From assembly GCA_020080175.1 (NCBI GenBank), contig JAGHQL010000177.1:1-56563 (forward strand): a DNA stretch of 56,563 bases, given 5' to 3'. Shown here piece after piece: positions 12,535 through 24,465 of the stretch (position 1 is its first letter; each line of letters opens with the position of its first letter). Below the pieces are notes generated by a model, which was not told the DNA's origin, searched no databases, and saw only the letters and a program-made list of their open reading frames with translations. The DNA is from Glutinoglossum americanum. Taxonomy: Eukaryota; Ascomycota; Geoglossomycetes; Geoglossales; Geoglossaceae. Made by a program: the position numbers and the translations under genes.

Positions 12535-13422
12535 TGCCCTGTTTTCTTGCAATCCCCTCTGCTCACTTGTACAGCCGTTGATTTCCTAATCACCCGGACA
12601 GCTTTTCTCGCGTGCTTCGTGTTGTTTTCTCCTGCGGTGGGGGCGGGCTTGGAGTGAGATGGGAGATTGGGGATATTGGGGGGAGGATGAGATGAGACGC
12701 ATCAAGGCTCGGGCTTAGTCAGCAGAAGCAGTGTAAGTGGGAGGAATCGCGGCGGCCAAGGAAGACCCAAGGCCCCATTCGAGCAAACCTATTGAATGCA
12801 CTTGAACGCTTAAGTATTAGGTACTGGCTTAACCAGTTTGGGTGCTTGGGTGCTGCCTATGCACTTACCCTCAGCTAAGCGCTTGTCTTTGTAGCAGAAC
12901 CTTATACCTGAATCAATCTACCCATCCCAAGGCACACGCATCTGTGCCATCCCGTCACCAGGGATGGAGCAGACTACCCCAGCAGCCGCTCTGACAAAAA
13001 GAAAGAGAGCCCGGGCCTGCCGTTCAAAGAAGAAGAAAAAAGAGCCTGTAGCTGCGTACGGCTAGGCCATCCAGATGTCTAAAACATGCTTAAACCGCTA
13101 TGGTATGAACAAAGAGAATGAGAAAGAGTATCAAGGCCGAGCGGGCACCCGTCGGGGGAAGGGAGAGTGCACTAGGGAGCCATCTACCCTCCATGAACCT
13201 ATCCAGGCCAATTCTCGCAAACACGTTCATCCCTTCTCCACAGCGATAAAATTCTTGGACTGGAAGGGGCAAAATAGGATATAAGATCAACGAGGCCATG
13301 GCTATTGTCGTTGGTCGTGCGAGCACGCATCTGGATTCTAGAACGCCTAGGGGTGTTTCTCGAGGAAAAGAATAGTATACATACAACCCACCAACCGGTT
13401 CACACTAACTAGCTCGCAACCG
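12535..13422. other. Divergent promoter region
   Basis: Spacer of 888 bases between two divergent starts (UBE2J minus, unknown gene plus). Small frames inside do not look like proteins. No transposon ends or RNA gene were recognised. Confidence 0.5.
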
Positions 13423-14710
13423 ATGGACGAGCAGCCGCCTCCCTACGATGAAATGTCCTTCACCAGACCCTCCAACGGTACCAGCAACGGCGGCAACAAC
13501 CTCACCTATGACTCCCCACCCTCCTCGATCAACCCCTCTCAGTTCTTCTCTCAAACCAACACAACAGCTACCGACCCCCTCCTCCGCTCCCAATCAGAGC
13601 CCCCCTCTCCAGACCCCACCCATCACGGCCTCTTCCGCTCCTCCACCCCCTCCCCCTCCACTCAGGACTCCCAGTCAACCCAACCGCAAACCCAAACACC
13701 AACATCTAGTCGTCAGAGACTCTACCAGTCAGTACCCAGCGGCCTAAAGAGACCCCTATTCGACCCCTACTGGCCAGTACCCGGCGACCTAAAGAGACCG
13801 AAAGAGCAGCAAGAAGCCAAGCAGACGCCACCATCAGATGGAGGGTCGAGATACCTATTCGGAATACAACCGACCCTTTTCGGAGGACAACAAGGACAAC
13901 CACCCTTGGTGAAATCGACCTTCGATGTCTCAGGTACCAAACAACAGGAAACTACACAAACAATGCCGCTGGAGGAGGTGAAGGAGAGGGAGAAGTACTT
14001 GGGCCTCGTGATGCAACGCATCCCACCCCCGAGCCCCGAAGAAAACCTCCTCAACTTAATGCAGCAGCACCAACAAGCCCAGTACCAACAAGCCCTGCAC
14101 CAATTTACCCAGCGCCAACTAGCCCAGCAGCGACACGACCCCGACCTCTACAAATTCTCCACCTATCAAGACCAAACAACCCTGGTACTGGGCGTCCTAT
14201 CACACATCGACCGTCTATCCGCCGAAATCAACGAAATGAAAACATTCATAAGTCTCGGTTTCAACACGCAAGAAGACGGCACTGGCGCTGTGGGACTGAG
14301 AAGACACGTCGAAGAGTAGCCACCCCCTTACCCCCCCTTTCCGCACCCACCCAGAAATACTGACCCAAACCACCACCAGATCCCGCCTCCAGCTCCGCGC
14401 CCAAAACCGCCTCCTCACAGAGCTCGACGAGCAACTAGTACCCCTCCCCTTGCGGAACGGCACTGCACCCGGCGAGCAAAAAATCCCCACCACAGGCCGC
14501 GTGATCAAAGGGCTAGATCGTACGTGCTAAAACCCCCTCATCCCCCCCCTAGCCCAAACACTAATGAAATAAACAGACCAAGCAGTAGGCATCCTCCTCG
14601 ACCTCTACGACATCCCCTTCACGCCCACCATGTTCCTCCACGAGAAGAAGGCCCTCTACCTCCGCTTCGTGGGCGCCGGTCGCGCGCTCATGCATCGCGT
14701 CCTGGATTAG
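13423..14710 (+). CDS. Pro/Gln-rich protein with conserved C-terminal segment, unknown function
   Basis: Three exons, 13423-14315, 14380-14519 and 14577-14710, all phases agreeing, give 388 residues. The N-terminus contains a PPPY motif (DEQPPPYDEM) of the kind bound by WW domains of Nedd4-type ubiquitin ligases. Residues about 15-200 are Ser/Pro/Thr-rich and probably disordered. A glutamine-rich helical stretch follows (QQHQQAQYQQALHQF), then a better ordered C-terminus: HIDRLSAEINEMKTFISLGF, a coiled segment RLQLRAQNRLLTELDEQL, and the end motif VGILLDLYDIPFTP. No named family is recognised. The second and third exons were found by splice sites and frame, since neither is long enough to stand out alone. 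Confidence 0.72.
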
Positions 14711-15236
14711 GATAGAAAAAAAACCCCCTCCCCCTTTACCAATACCCCCCTCACCACTACTCTTTCCCCCCTTTTTTTCACTTATATTAACTGTCAGTTC
14801 TCGTTTCTTCTTCCGTGGGGGATATGTGTATGTGCGGAGTTTCTTTTTTTTTTTTGCGAGAACAGGGTGGAGTATCTAGGAGGGCATGAGAGGGACCCTA
14901 TGGTTAGATGGAAAGCTCTCTGTTTCTTTTTTTTTTTTTTTTTTTTTTTTTTTGTGGGGGGGGGGGGGGGGGGAAGGGGTGGGTTTGAGGTTGCTGCGCT
15001 AGATCACTAGAAGAAATCTGAATGGACAGGATCCACTCTCTTTCTAGACGCTAGGATTTGAAGGGAGGGAGAGAAGAAGAAGAAAAAAGCTCATTAGGCC
15101 CACTTAGGGCCACTGATCTAGCAGTATGCCGTGTACAACAAAAATAAAAATAAAACCACCAAACATTGGTTTTCGTGATACAAAAAAGCCCGCAAGCCAT
15201 ATTTGAACAGAAGTAGTCCCGCCCGTATCGCCGTGC
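14711..15236. other. Convergent intergenic region with T27/G18 run
   Basis: Between the stops of the unknown gene (+) and DNA polymerase delta (-). A run of 27 T at 14927-14953 is followed two bases later by 18 G at 14956-14973, among the longest homopolymers in the window. No gene is seen. Confidence 0.7.
14927..14973. repeat. Compound homopolymer T27 then G18
   Basis: Counted directly: T at 14927-14953, then G, T, then G at 14956-14973. It lies about 215 bases past the stop of the upstream plus-strand gene. Run lengths in an assembly are error-prone, so exact counts may be off. Confidence 0.85.
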
Positions 15237-18200
15237 TCACCAAGCACCAAGGTCATGATCGAACCTCGTCAGCTCCCTCCCAGCATCCTCCACATCCTTC
15301 TTAGCCTTCATCCGCATGTAGAATATCGGACAATCTTTACTGCTGCAGATGACCTCGCAGTGCATGCTCCCCTGACACCTCTGGCACTGCGTCCACAGCC
15401 TCCCGAACCTCACCTCCAGACCCGAGGCTTTATGCAGAGTCTTCTGGTACAGCTCCCCCAGCCTCGGGCGGCAGTTCTCGCAGACCGCCCCGGTGCTTTC
15501 TTCCTTGCCCGTCAGGGGCTTCTTGCAGCCCATGCAGGTCTGCGTCTTCTTGGCGAACTTCATCAGTCCTCCGACTGACGGAGCGGCGACCGTGATGGAG
15601 CGGGTGTGTTCGCCCGTGAGGAGTTGCCCAGCTCTCCCGCGTCCTAGAATGGGATCGAAGATCCTCGATAGTGGCTTGGCCAGTTGGTTGTCGAGATAGT
15701 ACTTCGTGTCGATTGGCACATTGTGCTCCAACACGAAGAGTGGGTCTTCAGACCGCTCGTAGTTCTTTGCGCCACCAGCGCCCTTGATAATGACATACGC
15801 CACGCGGTCCCCCAGTGTCGGTGCAGATCCGGGATCTCGTTTCTTCATCCGTTCGGCGAGCTCAACGTGTGCTTGTTTCGCGCTATAGTCATTCTTCGTC
15901 AGGGCTTTGGTGATCACTAGCTGTGACATGTCGATTTTGTTTTGCAGGAGATCTGAAATAGTATCTTTGACGTAGCTAAACTCGGACGTCAGCAAATGGA
16001 TTTAACCCCATGCGCCACAAAGACTTACTCCTGAGCCCCCGGAACGTCTCGGTCTACCAGAATCATCCTAAGGACCGTCTCGATCACATTCTGCACAAGT
16101 CGACAATTGTCCCTGCGCACCGTTTCAATTCCCTTGGTGTCCATCTTGTCGTACTTCTCCGTTCCCGTCCAATACAGTCCAGCGTATCTCTTCTTGTTGA
16201 TCAAGAGATATGGGAAGTATACTTTCTCAAACTCCAACTTGATCGGGTGAATGAACTTAGACGAAACGAAGGCAGCGGCTTCCTGGCCTAGCTCCATGGC
16301 CTTTGCCAGGTCTTTGGGCCCGAATTTGACCATAACCGAATCTGTGTCGCCGTATATGACTTCTGCATCGTGGGAATATCCGTTTTCGATCTTGTAGCGC
16401 GCTTCAACCTCTTCCTTGGTCTTTTCGATCATCTGACGTCCGTAACTGGTTGTACTGCTTGCAATCTGCAGGCACGGTAGCTTCCCAACCGTCGCGCCCG
16501 TGAGGCCATACACACTGTTTGCACTGATCTTTAGCGCTAGCTGTCGTCCGTTCAAAACCGCCTTCTTGAACGGATCCTTCTCGACTGCCAGCTCCCTCTT
16601 AGCCTTCTTTCTCGCAGATAGGAGCTCTTCAAGAATCGTTGTGAGTAATCCCTTTCGCACGTTAGCTCTGCAGAACCTATCTCCGTTTGGTGTGATAATA
16701 TAATCTTTATCTTGCACCAACCCCATTCGCTCGATACTCCTTGTGTTGAGGAGAGTGGTATAGCAAAGGTTGTGCGCCTGGATGATGCTAGGGTATAGCG
16801 ACGCGAAGTCGAGCGTGGCGATTGGCACATCGTAATAACCCTTGCGTGGCTCAATGACTGTAGCGCCCTCGTATGCTTCATTAGTAGCTTCGGTCTTGAT
16901 ATTGGGAATGACGAGTTGCTGTTCTGCCGCTTTTCGGAATAACTGGCTTAGGAATTTGACCTGCTGGCCTCTTGCGAGGAGATAGTTGAATGGGACTCCA
17001 GTAACCCTGGCCATCTCAGTGTAATTAACAAGGCACATCAACTTATCCATCAGCCGTTGTGGAAGATAAGCGTCCTTGAGACAGTAAACGGCCAACCGCC
17101 GCCTCGACTCGGGGGTTCCATTGAATAACCCAGTGATCATGGTATGATGAACATCTTCCTTTTGCTCTCCAAGGAAATGCGCACACACAGAGTTGAGTGT
17201 GTAACTTCGCAGTTGGTGATCTCTTTGAACGAGTTGAAGTAAATCCAGCTGCAGCCGACCATTTGTATTTGTTGCTCTAGTGTCTCGACTGCCCATCTGC
17301 TTACTCGAGAGTTTTGATTCTTTGACGTAGGATTGCTTGCTCATCATCCTCGTCCAATAGGGAAAACGTAGTAATTTCAGATGTTTTGCTCTATCAAGCA
17401 GGTAGGGGAAGTCGAAGTTTGCGATGTTATATCCGATAATGACATCCGGATCGACTTGCTCCAGAAAGTCCCTCCACGCCATTAGCATCTTTTCCTCGGT
17501 ATTATATTCAAAAATTTGCGTATTGACAATCAGACTGCAAGTGTCAAGGCAAAAGACATTTCGGACGAACGGCTTCGATTCACCATATCGGGTTACCACG
17601 TTAGCAATCTGTATCACCGGGTCTTGATTTGCCTCTGGGAAGACCCCCTCACGGCCAGCGCACTCAATATCGAAGGAGAGGATGCGCAAAGGTGCCATCT
17701 TTGCCCATTCACCGTCCGCTGGGTGAGCGATCAGATCGCGGTAATTGGCGTGAGCTTCAATCTGGCAATTTGACTGTCTATCTTTCGCTGGAAGCATGTG
17801 GTATTTCCCCGCAGGCACCTCAACCCACGACATACCCGCCATCTATAGGGCAACCAGTTAGCACCAAGCAAAATATGCTCAGAAATTTTGAATATAGAGT
17901 TTCTGACTTTTGTATCAACCATAAATCTCAACACGTATTGAAGGTCGTCAAAAGTCAGCGTTCCCCCGGTTCCTGGCCACATGCCTTTCCAATTGGCACT
18001 GCCTTCTTCTATCATCGTCCTCAGCCCGTTGATCGACCTTGGGTCAGTCACAGATATCTTCAGATATGGGCTCTTCTGGTTCCCTTGGAAGCCATAGAGA
18101 TTTTCCCGCTGAACCATCTGGACAGAAGCAACAGCCGGTTCGCTACTGGCAAGCTGGAGCTGGGAATCGAGATATGCTCTAAAGCCCTCGCAGTGCGTCT

Positions 18201-18729
18201 TCTGGAAAGAAACAGGCGCAGCGACATAGAGATAATGGAGGAAGTCCGTGATGTGAAGTAATACAGAATGGCCAGTCTGCAGAGGTAGCATCCAATTAAT
18301 ATTCCGAATTCACATTGGGCAGGCATACCGTCATACCTCAGTAACGCCAAATAACCTGATGGTGGTCTTTCCACCAAACAGATTGCCCTCTTCTGTCTCA
18401 ATTTGCTGAAAGCATAGGTTACCTCCGCAATCAAAGTCATCCAGGCTTGGCCGATCCCATTGCTGGTCCTTCTCAGAGTTTCGCTCTTTTAATCCCGACA
18501 TGTCCTGGGTAAATTTCTCCAACACCTCCTCCTCAAACTGACTTTTCGGCTGACTCGAGAGAAGTTTGCCATTCTGACCGCCTTGGGAGCTCCGAAATTC
18601 GTTTACAGCACCTGAAGCCGCGTCCAGCTTGCGCTTCTTTACTAAGTTTGGAGGAGGAGCGACATTCCTACTCGCAATAGTTGAGTCTCCGAGCACCCTC
18701 TTCTGTGATGCCATCATAGCAGCTGGCAT
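15237..18729 (-). CDS. POL3: DNA polymerase delta catalytic subunit
   Basis: Family B replicative polymerase that synthesises the lagging strand and proofreads. Exons on the minus strand: 18729-18337, 18276-17908, 17842-16029, 15975-15237; total 1104 residues, the usual length. Exonuclease motifs: FDIEC (Exo I, near 312), [11 protein letters not shown] (Exo II, near 396) and YCLKDAYLP (Exo III, near 507). Polymerase motifs: [16 protein letters not shown] (A, near 600), [13 protein letters not shown] (B, near 692) and YGDTDSVMV (C, near 751), then [10 protein letters not shown]. The C-terminus carries CysA (C1006, C1009, C1024, C1027) and CysB (C1056, C1059, C1069, C1074), the latter being the known 4Fe-4S site. 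All catalytic residues I checked are intact. Three ACGCGT boxes lie 125-300 bases upstream. The start may also be the second or third Met (MMASQKR). Confidence 0.97.
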
Positions 18730-18853
18730 CTTGCCTGAGCTATTTAGGATACTGGAAGAATGACTGAGGGAGGATGAAGACTACAATTGTTGACAAAAGC
18801 CCACATTGGGAAGAGGCAAGATGTGGGTGAGCGCGACGCGACGGGATTAATTA

Positions 18854-18859
18854 ACGCGT
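18854..18859. promoter_or_regulatory. MluI cell-cycle box (ACGCGT)
   Basis: Perfect palindromic ACGCGT, 125 bases upstream of the Pol delta start. In yeasts this is the binding site of MBF, which drives G1/S genes including replication polymerases. Confidence 0.55.
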
Positions 18860-18910
18860 GTTGACCGAGATAAGTGCTTGGCATATGCAAGAGAGGATGT
18901 CCTGAAACAT

Positions 18911-18916
18911 ACGCGT
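18911..18916. promoter_or_regulatory. MluI cell-cycle box (ACGCGT)
   Basis: Second perfect ACGCGT, 182 bases upstream of Pol delta. Clustering with the other two copies makes chance less likely. Confidence 0.55.
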
Positions 18917-19024
18917 GAGCAGCGTACTACTAAGCACTAGAGAGAGGTACGTCTATTTTTGGCGACAGAGCCCTGCGCTGGCCCGTGGCGGTTCCGGTAG
19001 CATAGCCTCAAGCCCAAACTAGTG

Positions 19025-19030
19025 ACGCGT
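19025..19030. promoter_or_regulatory. MluI cell-cycle box (ACGCGT)
   Basis: Third perfect ACGCGT, 296 bases upstream of Pol delta and about 755 bases from the rhomboid start, so it more likely serves Pol delta. Confidence 0.45.
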
Positions 19031-19784
19031 ATATCTCAGCCTTCACAGCGCCTCAACGACGAAAGCTTTTCCGAAGTGTTTCTGAATATAAACAGTCCGG
19101 CCTGCATCTGTTTCTCCGGTATCTATCTAATACTTCTTTGAGACTCCTTTGAGATATTCTGCGCTGTCTGTGCCTTTCGCACGTTCCATCGTTCGTTCTG
19201 ATAGATCAGGGAAGGAAGGTTTTGTATTCCGAAACAAGGTTCGGCATAGCTTTCTCCGAACAGGTACGGAGTACGGGTACTGCATACAGCGAAGTGGATC
19301 CCGCGCCAAGGGGCTCTATCCATCGGCGTGACTTCATTGTTCGACAACAAATCGTCACCCCCTGCCCTCAGTCAATCGTTCAAACCCCACCTTCTCAACT
19401 CCTCCACATACTCCTTCAGTTAACAAATTGCGGCGTATTGCTCAACTGCATCCGCGTCACATACCGGCTTTGTCGGCGCGGAAACCGACCTCAAACTCAC
19501 TGTCTAGCCCCTGCAATTTGTACTGCGTTTCGATCAAACGAGTCTGCGGCGGCATCTACATCGAACCCTGAGCAACTACCAGAACTCCTGTTTATCTCAT
19601 ACCCAGATCAACGGGCATAAGGGCAAACTATTTTTGATCGAATATTGTTAGCGACGTTAGTGGCGTGTTTATTTCGTCGCCTCCATTCGCCTTATAGTCA
19701 ACCATAACCGCTTCCGCGGATCGGCATAAGTACGTGCTTCGTCACGAAGTCGCTCGCTCTTGAGACAGTCCCTGCTTTCCTGCA

Positions 19785-21438
19785 ATGGCAGCACATGATT
19801 ACTATAGCTCGGGATGGTCAAGTCAACACCATGCTCACGATGCTCCCCTCCCTCCACTCCCCCCAGGTTCACAATCATCATCAGGACCAACAAACATCGC
19901 GACTCCGGCTTCCTCAAGCTCCTCGCCGTTTGACGATCATTCATATGCCTATCCACACCACGCACAAGACAGTCAACAATCTCTCGGACTTGAAACGGAC
20001 TACTATGGCAAACACGGCAAAACTCAAGAATTTGCAGACGATATTCCTTTAAAAACGCAGCAGCAATCTAATCCATATTCCCCCGGACCTGAAGATCGGT
20101 TACCTGGTCCTGTGGCAGCTGAAGACGGGGGGCGGAAGAGGAGGAGCAAGTCCCGCACTAAGAGGCGCATTCCGTGGTTCGTATACGCGATTACGACGAT
20201 ACAGATCGGGGTTTTTATTGGCGAGGTGATAAAGAACAGTAAGTCACTATGGCTTAGTTTCCTTGCCACAGAGACAAGGCCCACCCCCAGACATCAATTG
20301 CGTACTGATTCGTACTCTTTCAGTTGTATTAACCAAGCTTCCAATTGCAATCCGCCCTCAATTCAATCCCATGATTGGCCCCTCGCCCTACGTCCTCATC
20401 AATATGGGCGCCCGTTTTGTGCCTTGCATGCGCTTTACTCCAGGCACCCAAAACGTAACTTGGCCCTGTCCTAATATCACATCTTCGGACCCGAACAGCC
20501 CATCACTGTCATGCCACCTACCTGATCTTTGTGGTTTCGGCGCCACTCAGACCCAGCCGAACCAGTGGTTCCGGTTCATCCTTCCTATGTTCTTGCACGC
20601 TGGGCTTATCCACATCGGATTCAATATGCTGTTACAGATGACCCTCGGAAAAGATATGGAGCAGACTATTGGTCCTTTGAGATTTGCCTTGGTGTATCTT
20701 TCCAGTGGCATCTTTGGTTTCGTCCTCGGCGGCAACTTCGCGCCAGACGGCATTTCTTCGACGTATGTTTCGTGTTCCACTCAATATCTATACATACACT
20801 AACTTTGAGTTCTAGCGGAGCATCAGGGGCTCTCTTTGGCATTCTCGCACTTGTACTACTGGATATTCTCTACACTTGGGGGGAGAGGAAATCACCACGG
20901 AAGGATCTTGCATTTATCGCTCTCGATGTTGTCATCTCCTTCGTTCTTGGCCTCCTTCCTGGTCTGGACAACTTTTCCCATATCGGGGGCTTCATGATGG
21001 GACTGGGACTCGGTCTTTTTGTCCTGCGCTCGCCCACCGCACTGAGACAACGAATCGGGGATGAGCCCCCGTATGCTCCTGTGAAACCCTCTGATGGGGT
21101 TCTCGGAGGCATCGCGAAAAAGCCTGTCGGCTTCTTCAAGGGGAGGAAACCGCTCTGGTGGGCATGGTGGCTCCTGAGAGCCGCTGCACTCGTCGCAGTA
21201 TTAATTGGATTCATCGTTTTACTCAACAACTTCTACAAATACAGAGTGAAATGTTCATGGTGCAAGCATTTGAGTTGCCTGGTACGTACCCCAACCTACT
21301 AAATACTCGGCAGCGCTAATTTGCATGCTACAGCCCATCAGCAATTGGTGTGATCTTGGGAATCTCCACTACACAAACACCACAACAAACAACAAACGAG
21401 ACTTATTTTCGCCAGTCTCGCTTGAAGCGTTCCTTTAG
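19785..21438 (+). CDS. Rhomboid-family intramembrane serine protease
   Basis: Membrane-embedded protease that cleaves transmembrane substrates. Exons 19785-20238, 20324-20762, 20816-21281 and 21334-21438 give 487 residues. Residues 1-125 are a cytosolic Ser/Pro/Gln-rich tail ending in a basic stretch (RKRRSKSRTKRR). The first membrane helix is near 130-150. A long luminal loop follows with two N-glycosylation sequons (NVT, NIT) and four cysteines. The rhomboid core then has HAGLIHIGFNML, catalytic Ser301 in GASGALFG and catalytic His353 in FSHIGG, so the Ser-His dyad is intact. A last helix is near 410-430, and a short tail has Cys residues and TNTTT. Exon 4 (35 codons) was placed by its GTACGT donor and in-phase acceptor. 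It is of the secretase-type class; I cannot say which compartment or substrate. Confidence 0.92.
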
Positions 21439-21874
21439 GGTCTAGCTGTCTGACTAATTAATGTCTTTCCTTTATTTTTATATATCACGAAGCACCGGTA
21501 ATGGTTGTATTGTAACAGGGCATGGTATTGAGAAGTCTCAAAAGGGGCGTTGGTGATCGAGAATAAATTTATGCGATGCTCACGTGATTATTACGGGTTA
21601 AAGACAAGATCCTCCTGTATTTTGTGCTTCATACCACGTAAACTTCCCACGTTCATTGAAATATGAAACATACCCTGCTACTCAATCATACCTTTACACA
21701 CTAATTAAAGACCGCTCCGGCTGTCTGCGCTGGACGTTGACCTCGAGCAGTTTTCCAAGGGAGGCTGAGCGTCGAACCTCAAGCCGAACCGCGCAAGTTT
21801 CGGGGTGTCTTCTGATGCGTATTCAGAGTGCCCGCGACGACATCTCATCCACACAAGCTGTCCACTACCCGCAA
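21439..21874. other. Intergenic between rhomboid and DHHC genes
   Basis: Spacer of 436 bases in tandem orientation. An open frame upstream of 21875 continues in frame with the DHHC start but has no protein-like features, so it was treated as 5' UTR. Nothing else is seen. Confidence 0.55.
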
Positions 21875-23763
21875 ATGGCGACTCTAGGAACCCCATCGCC
21901 ACCTTTGTCCCCATCCTACAAACACCGCCAACGAAATTTTGCGCGGCATTGCGAGCGTGCCTGCTGTAGCCTCGTAACATACTTTCCGCTGGCGTTCGTG
22001 TATGGGTTAACGAGCTGGGGGGTGTGGGTGGAGTCTTCGATAGGGCTTAAGACGATGAAAGAGAAGAGTGTGTGGAGAGGTGTGTCTGCGCGATCGTGTC
22101 TATCTCTGCAGCCCAGGCGCAAACTGTTATATAAAAAGGCCAAGGAAGCTGACTCCATCTAACCGCAGGACTGTTGATATCTCTCTTGGGGATATCACTC
22201 TACCTCCTCGCAAACGTGTCATATACTACCGCCGTCTTCACAGATCCTGGCTCACCTCTTACGGCAGCGAATGGGTACAGCCATCTGCCAACACACGAAG
22301 CACCAAGCACTGCTTCCTTCACTGTCAAGTCAACCGGCTCAACACGGTACTGCAAGAAATGTCAGTTTGCTAAGCCAGACCGCACCCACCACTGTTCGAC
22401 ATGTCGCCGATGTGTACTGAAGATGGACCACCACTGTCCTTGGCTGGCTACTTGTCTCGGACTGCGCAATTATAAGGCATTTGTGCTATTCCTTGTCTAC
22501 ACTTCGATCTTCTGTTGGGTTTGCTTTGCTGTGACTGCCGACTGGGTGTGGGGAAACGTCTTCAGCGATGGGCAGTTTGCTGATACTCTGATGCCAGTGA
22601 ACTATGTTCTCCTTGCTGTGGTCTCTGGCATCATTGGACTAGTCCTTACCGGCTTCACGGGGTGGCACCTGAGCTTGATCTTGAAAAATCAAACGACAAT
22701 CGAGTGTTTGGAGAGGGTCCGATACCTTTCACCCCTCCAGAAGTCTTCGCAAAATCAACAACGGTACCAGCAGAACTACATCAACAGAAGCTATCCTTCA
22801 CCAAACTACGACCAACAATTACGCAAGATTCACACTGACACCCCTGCTGGAGTATCTCTGGGGGAGGAAGGCGAGGATCGCCCTTTGCAGGCCGATTCCC
22901 AGCCCACACTAGCACTAGCCTCCCTCCACCGCAACTACAACGATCTCGAGCGTGAACGCGAGCGCGACCGCTACGAATCCTACCTTGAGGAAAAATTCAT
23001 GGAAAAGCTACCCAATGCCTTTGATCTGGGATGGCGGGCCAATCTCCGCCATCTGTTCGGGCCAAACCCATGGCTCTGGTGCCTTCCTGCGTGCAATAGT
23101 ACTGGAGACGGCTGGAATTGGGAGCCAAGTACCAAGTGGCTAGAGGCAAGAGATGCGCTCCTACGAGAACAGGAAGAGGAATCGCGATTGCAGGAGGAGC
23201 GAGAAAGGCGAGCCGGGTGGGGTGGACCGGGCATATCAATGGAGCGCACATCTTCCTGGGGCGGACATAGTGGTACCCTGGTTCCTGAAACATCGGCGAG
23301 TTGGCCATCCCGGGAAGAAAGGGCAGAGCGGCATTACCTTACCACACCCGTGGGCGTTGCCTCTCTCCCCGTCTCTGGCGGCCGTCCTCCCTCAAAAGCG
23401 GACCAGGTTCTTGGTCGCCACTCAGGCCAGCACGCCGATTACCTGGACGACGACCAGGCACACAGCGATAGTGGGATGTCAATGCGAACACTGCGGAGCC
23501 CTCGCGATACTCGCCGCAGAGGTTACGATGGTGACGGTGATGGAAACGAGTTTGCGGATGCGTATGAAGGTAGTAGTCACGAAGATGCTGACGTCCATGC
23601 TGATGAGCAAGGTGTCAGGGAAGACAGAATATTGCGGCGGAATGGCCGGGGGTGGATTAGGAGCAAGGCTATAAGTACTACAGGTCACACCGCGGAGAAT
23701 CAGAAGCTCCTAGGGAGGGAAGGGGTGTCCGGGGTAGAGGACGAGTGGCGGGATTGGGAGTGA
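21875..23763 (+). CDS. DHHC-type palmitoyltransferase (PFA3-like)
   Basis: S-acyltransferase that attaches palmitate to cysteines of membrane-associated proteins. PFA3 relatives act at the vacuole. Exons 21875-22079 and 22169-23763 give 599 residues. N-terminal membrane helices include FPLAFVYGLTSWGVWV and ISLLGISLYLLANV, followed by the family motif YTTAVFTDPGSP. The cysteine-rich domain starts YCKKCQFAKPDRTHHC and carries the catalytic DHHC at residues 155-158, with NYKAFVLFL after it. Two further helices and a TTIE motif follow. The C-terminal half is cytosolic, charged and probably disordered. The donor is uncertain: GT at 22068 and at 22080 both keep the frame. I prefer 22080, which gives VWRGLLISLLG. 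The ATG at 21875 starts a typical short cytosolic tail. Confidence 0.92.
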
Positions 23764-24094
23764 AAATTTTTGAATTATAAAGGAACCAAATCCCGCGGAA
23801 CGAGAGACCCATAGAGTTCTCTCCCCACCTCCTCCCCCTCCTCAGCCCATCATTGCATGCATATATACATACACCTGCATATTTCCCTATGTTTCCCTCT
23901 CTCGTAATGGTGGGCGGACAGGTCGAGCATGCAATGGGCGTTTTTTAAATATTTTTTTTTCCCTTCCTTGTCATTGCATAAATTCGTCATATATGATGTA
24001 GAAAAGGACGGAGGATTAGTGTTTTTTGATGAGTGGATGATGGATGCGTGGATGCGTGGATGCTTGGTATGGAAAGAATAATAGGAAGGAATAA
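23764..24094. other. Intergenic, 3' of the DHHC gene
   Basis: Spacer of 331 bases with a TA-rich tract near its end and a short imperfect GGATGCGT repeat around 24040-24062. No gene is seen. The left duplication copy begins just after it. Confidence 0.5.
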
Positions 24095-24465
24095 ATATAT
24101 ATATATGTTATATATATAGGGTTTCACGAGGTTTAATTGGCTTTTGAGCGTGGTGGCGAGTTGGTATAGCTGCTGTGGTAATGGTACAATGGCCACCGTG
24201 TTGCGGATGAGGATAGAGATAGATAGACACCCTGTCCCTCTACCCTCCGCATCCTCCTACACACTCTCTCTTCTACCCACCAAACCCACACAACAGCACA
24301 CCCCACCCACTCCCCACAAGAACCACGAAACCCAAAACCGCAACATAACAAAACGCATCACGACGACCTCCGCCCCTCCTCCTCTTCCTCCTTCCCCCCC
24401 AACACCTCCCCACGCTCTCCCTAACCTCCTCACCGACCCTGTCCTCCCTCCGCCCACCCACCCTC
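24095..24465. repeat. Left copy of a direct duplication (partial gene end)
   Basis: By eye about 90 percent identical, in the same orientation, to 30683-31010. Shared landmarks are a TATATATA tract, cgaggtttaattggcttttg, gctgctgtggtaatggtaca, aaaacgcatcacgacgac and cctcctccttccccc. It covers the last third of the coding region and the 3' UTR of the small gene at 30896-31198, but not its start. This copy has an extra segment of roughly 40 bases near 24287-24330. Its coding part is one base out of frame against the other copy, so it is a non-functional gene end. Most differences are transitions. The match stops abruptly at about 24465, where AT-rich sequence starts. Confidence 0.85.

Larger units (their letters stand above)
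18730..19784. other. Divergent promoter region Pol delta / rhomboid
   Basis: Spacer of 1055 bases between divergent starts. It contains three ACGCGT boxes (18854, 18911, 19025), listed separately. Frames inside, such as one at 19222-19620, have no recognisable protein features. The part nearest 19785 probably contains the rhomboid 5' UTR. Confidence 0.6.

Noticed and set aside
24133-24461. Minus-strand frames rich in Trp, Gly and Cys in the left duplication copy
   Set aside because: They are shifted-frame readings of the truncated gene end and the TC-rich strand opposite.
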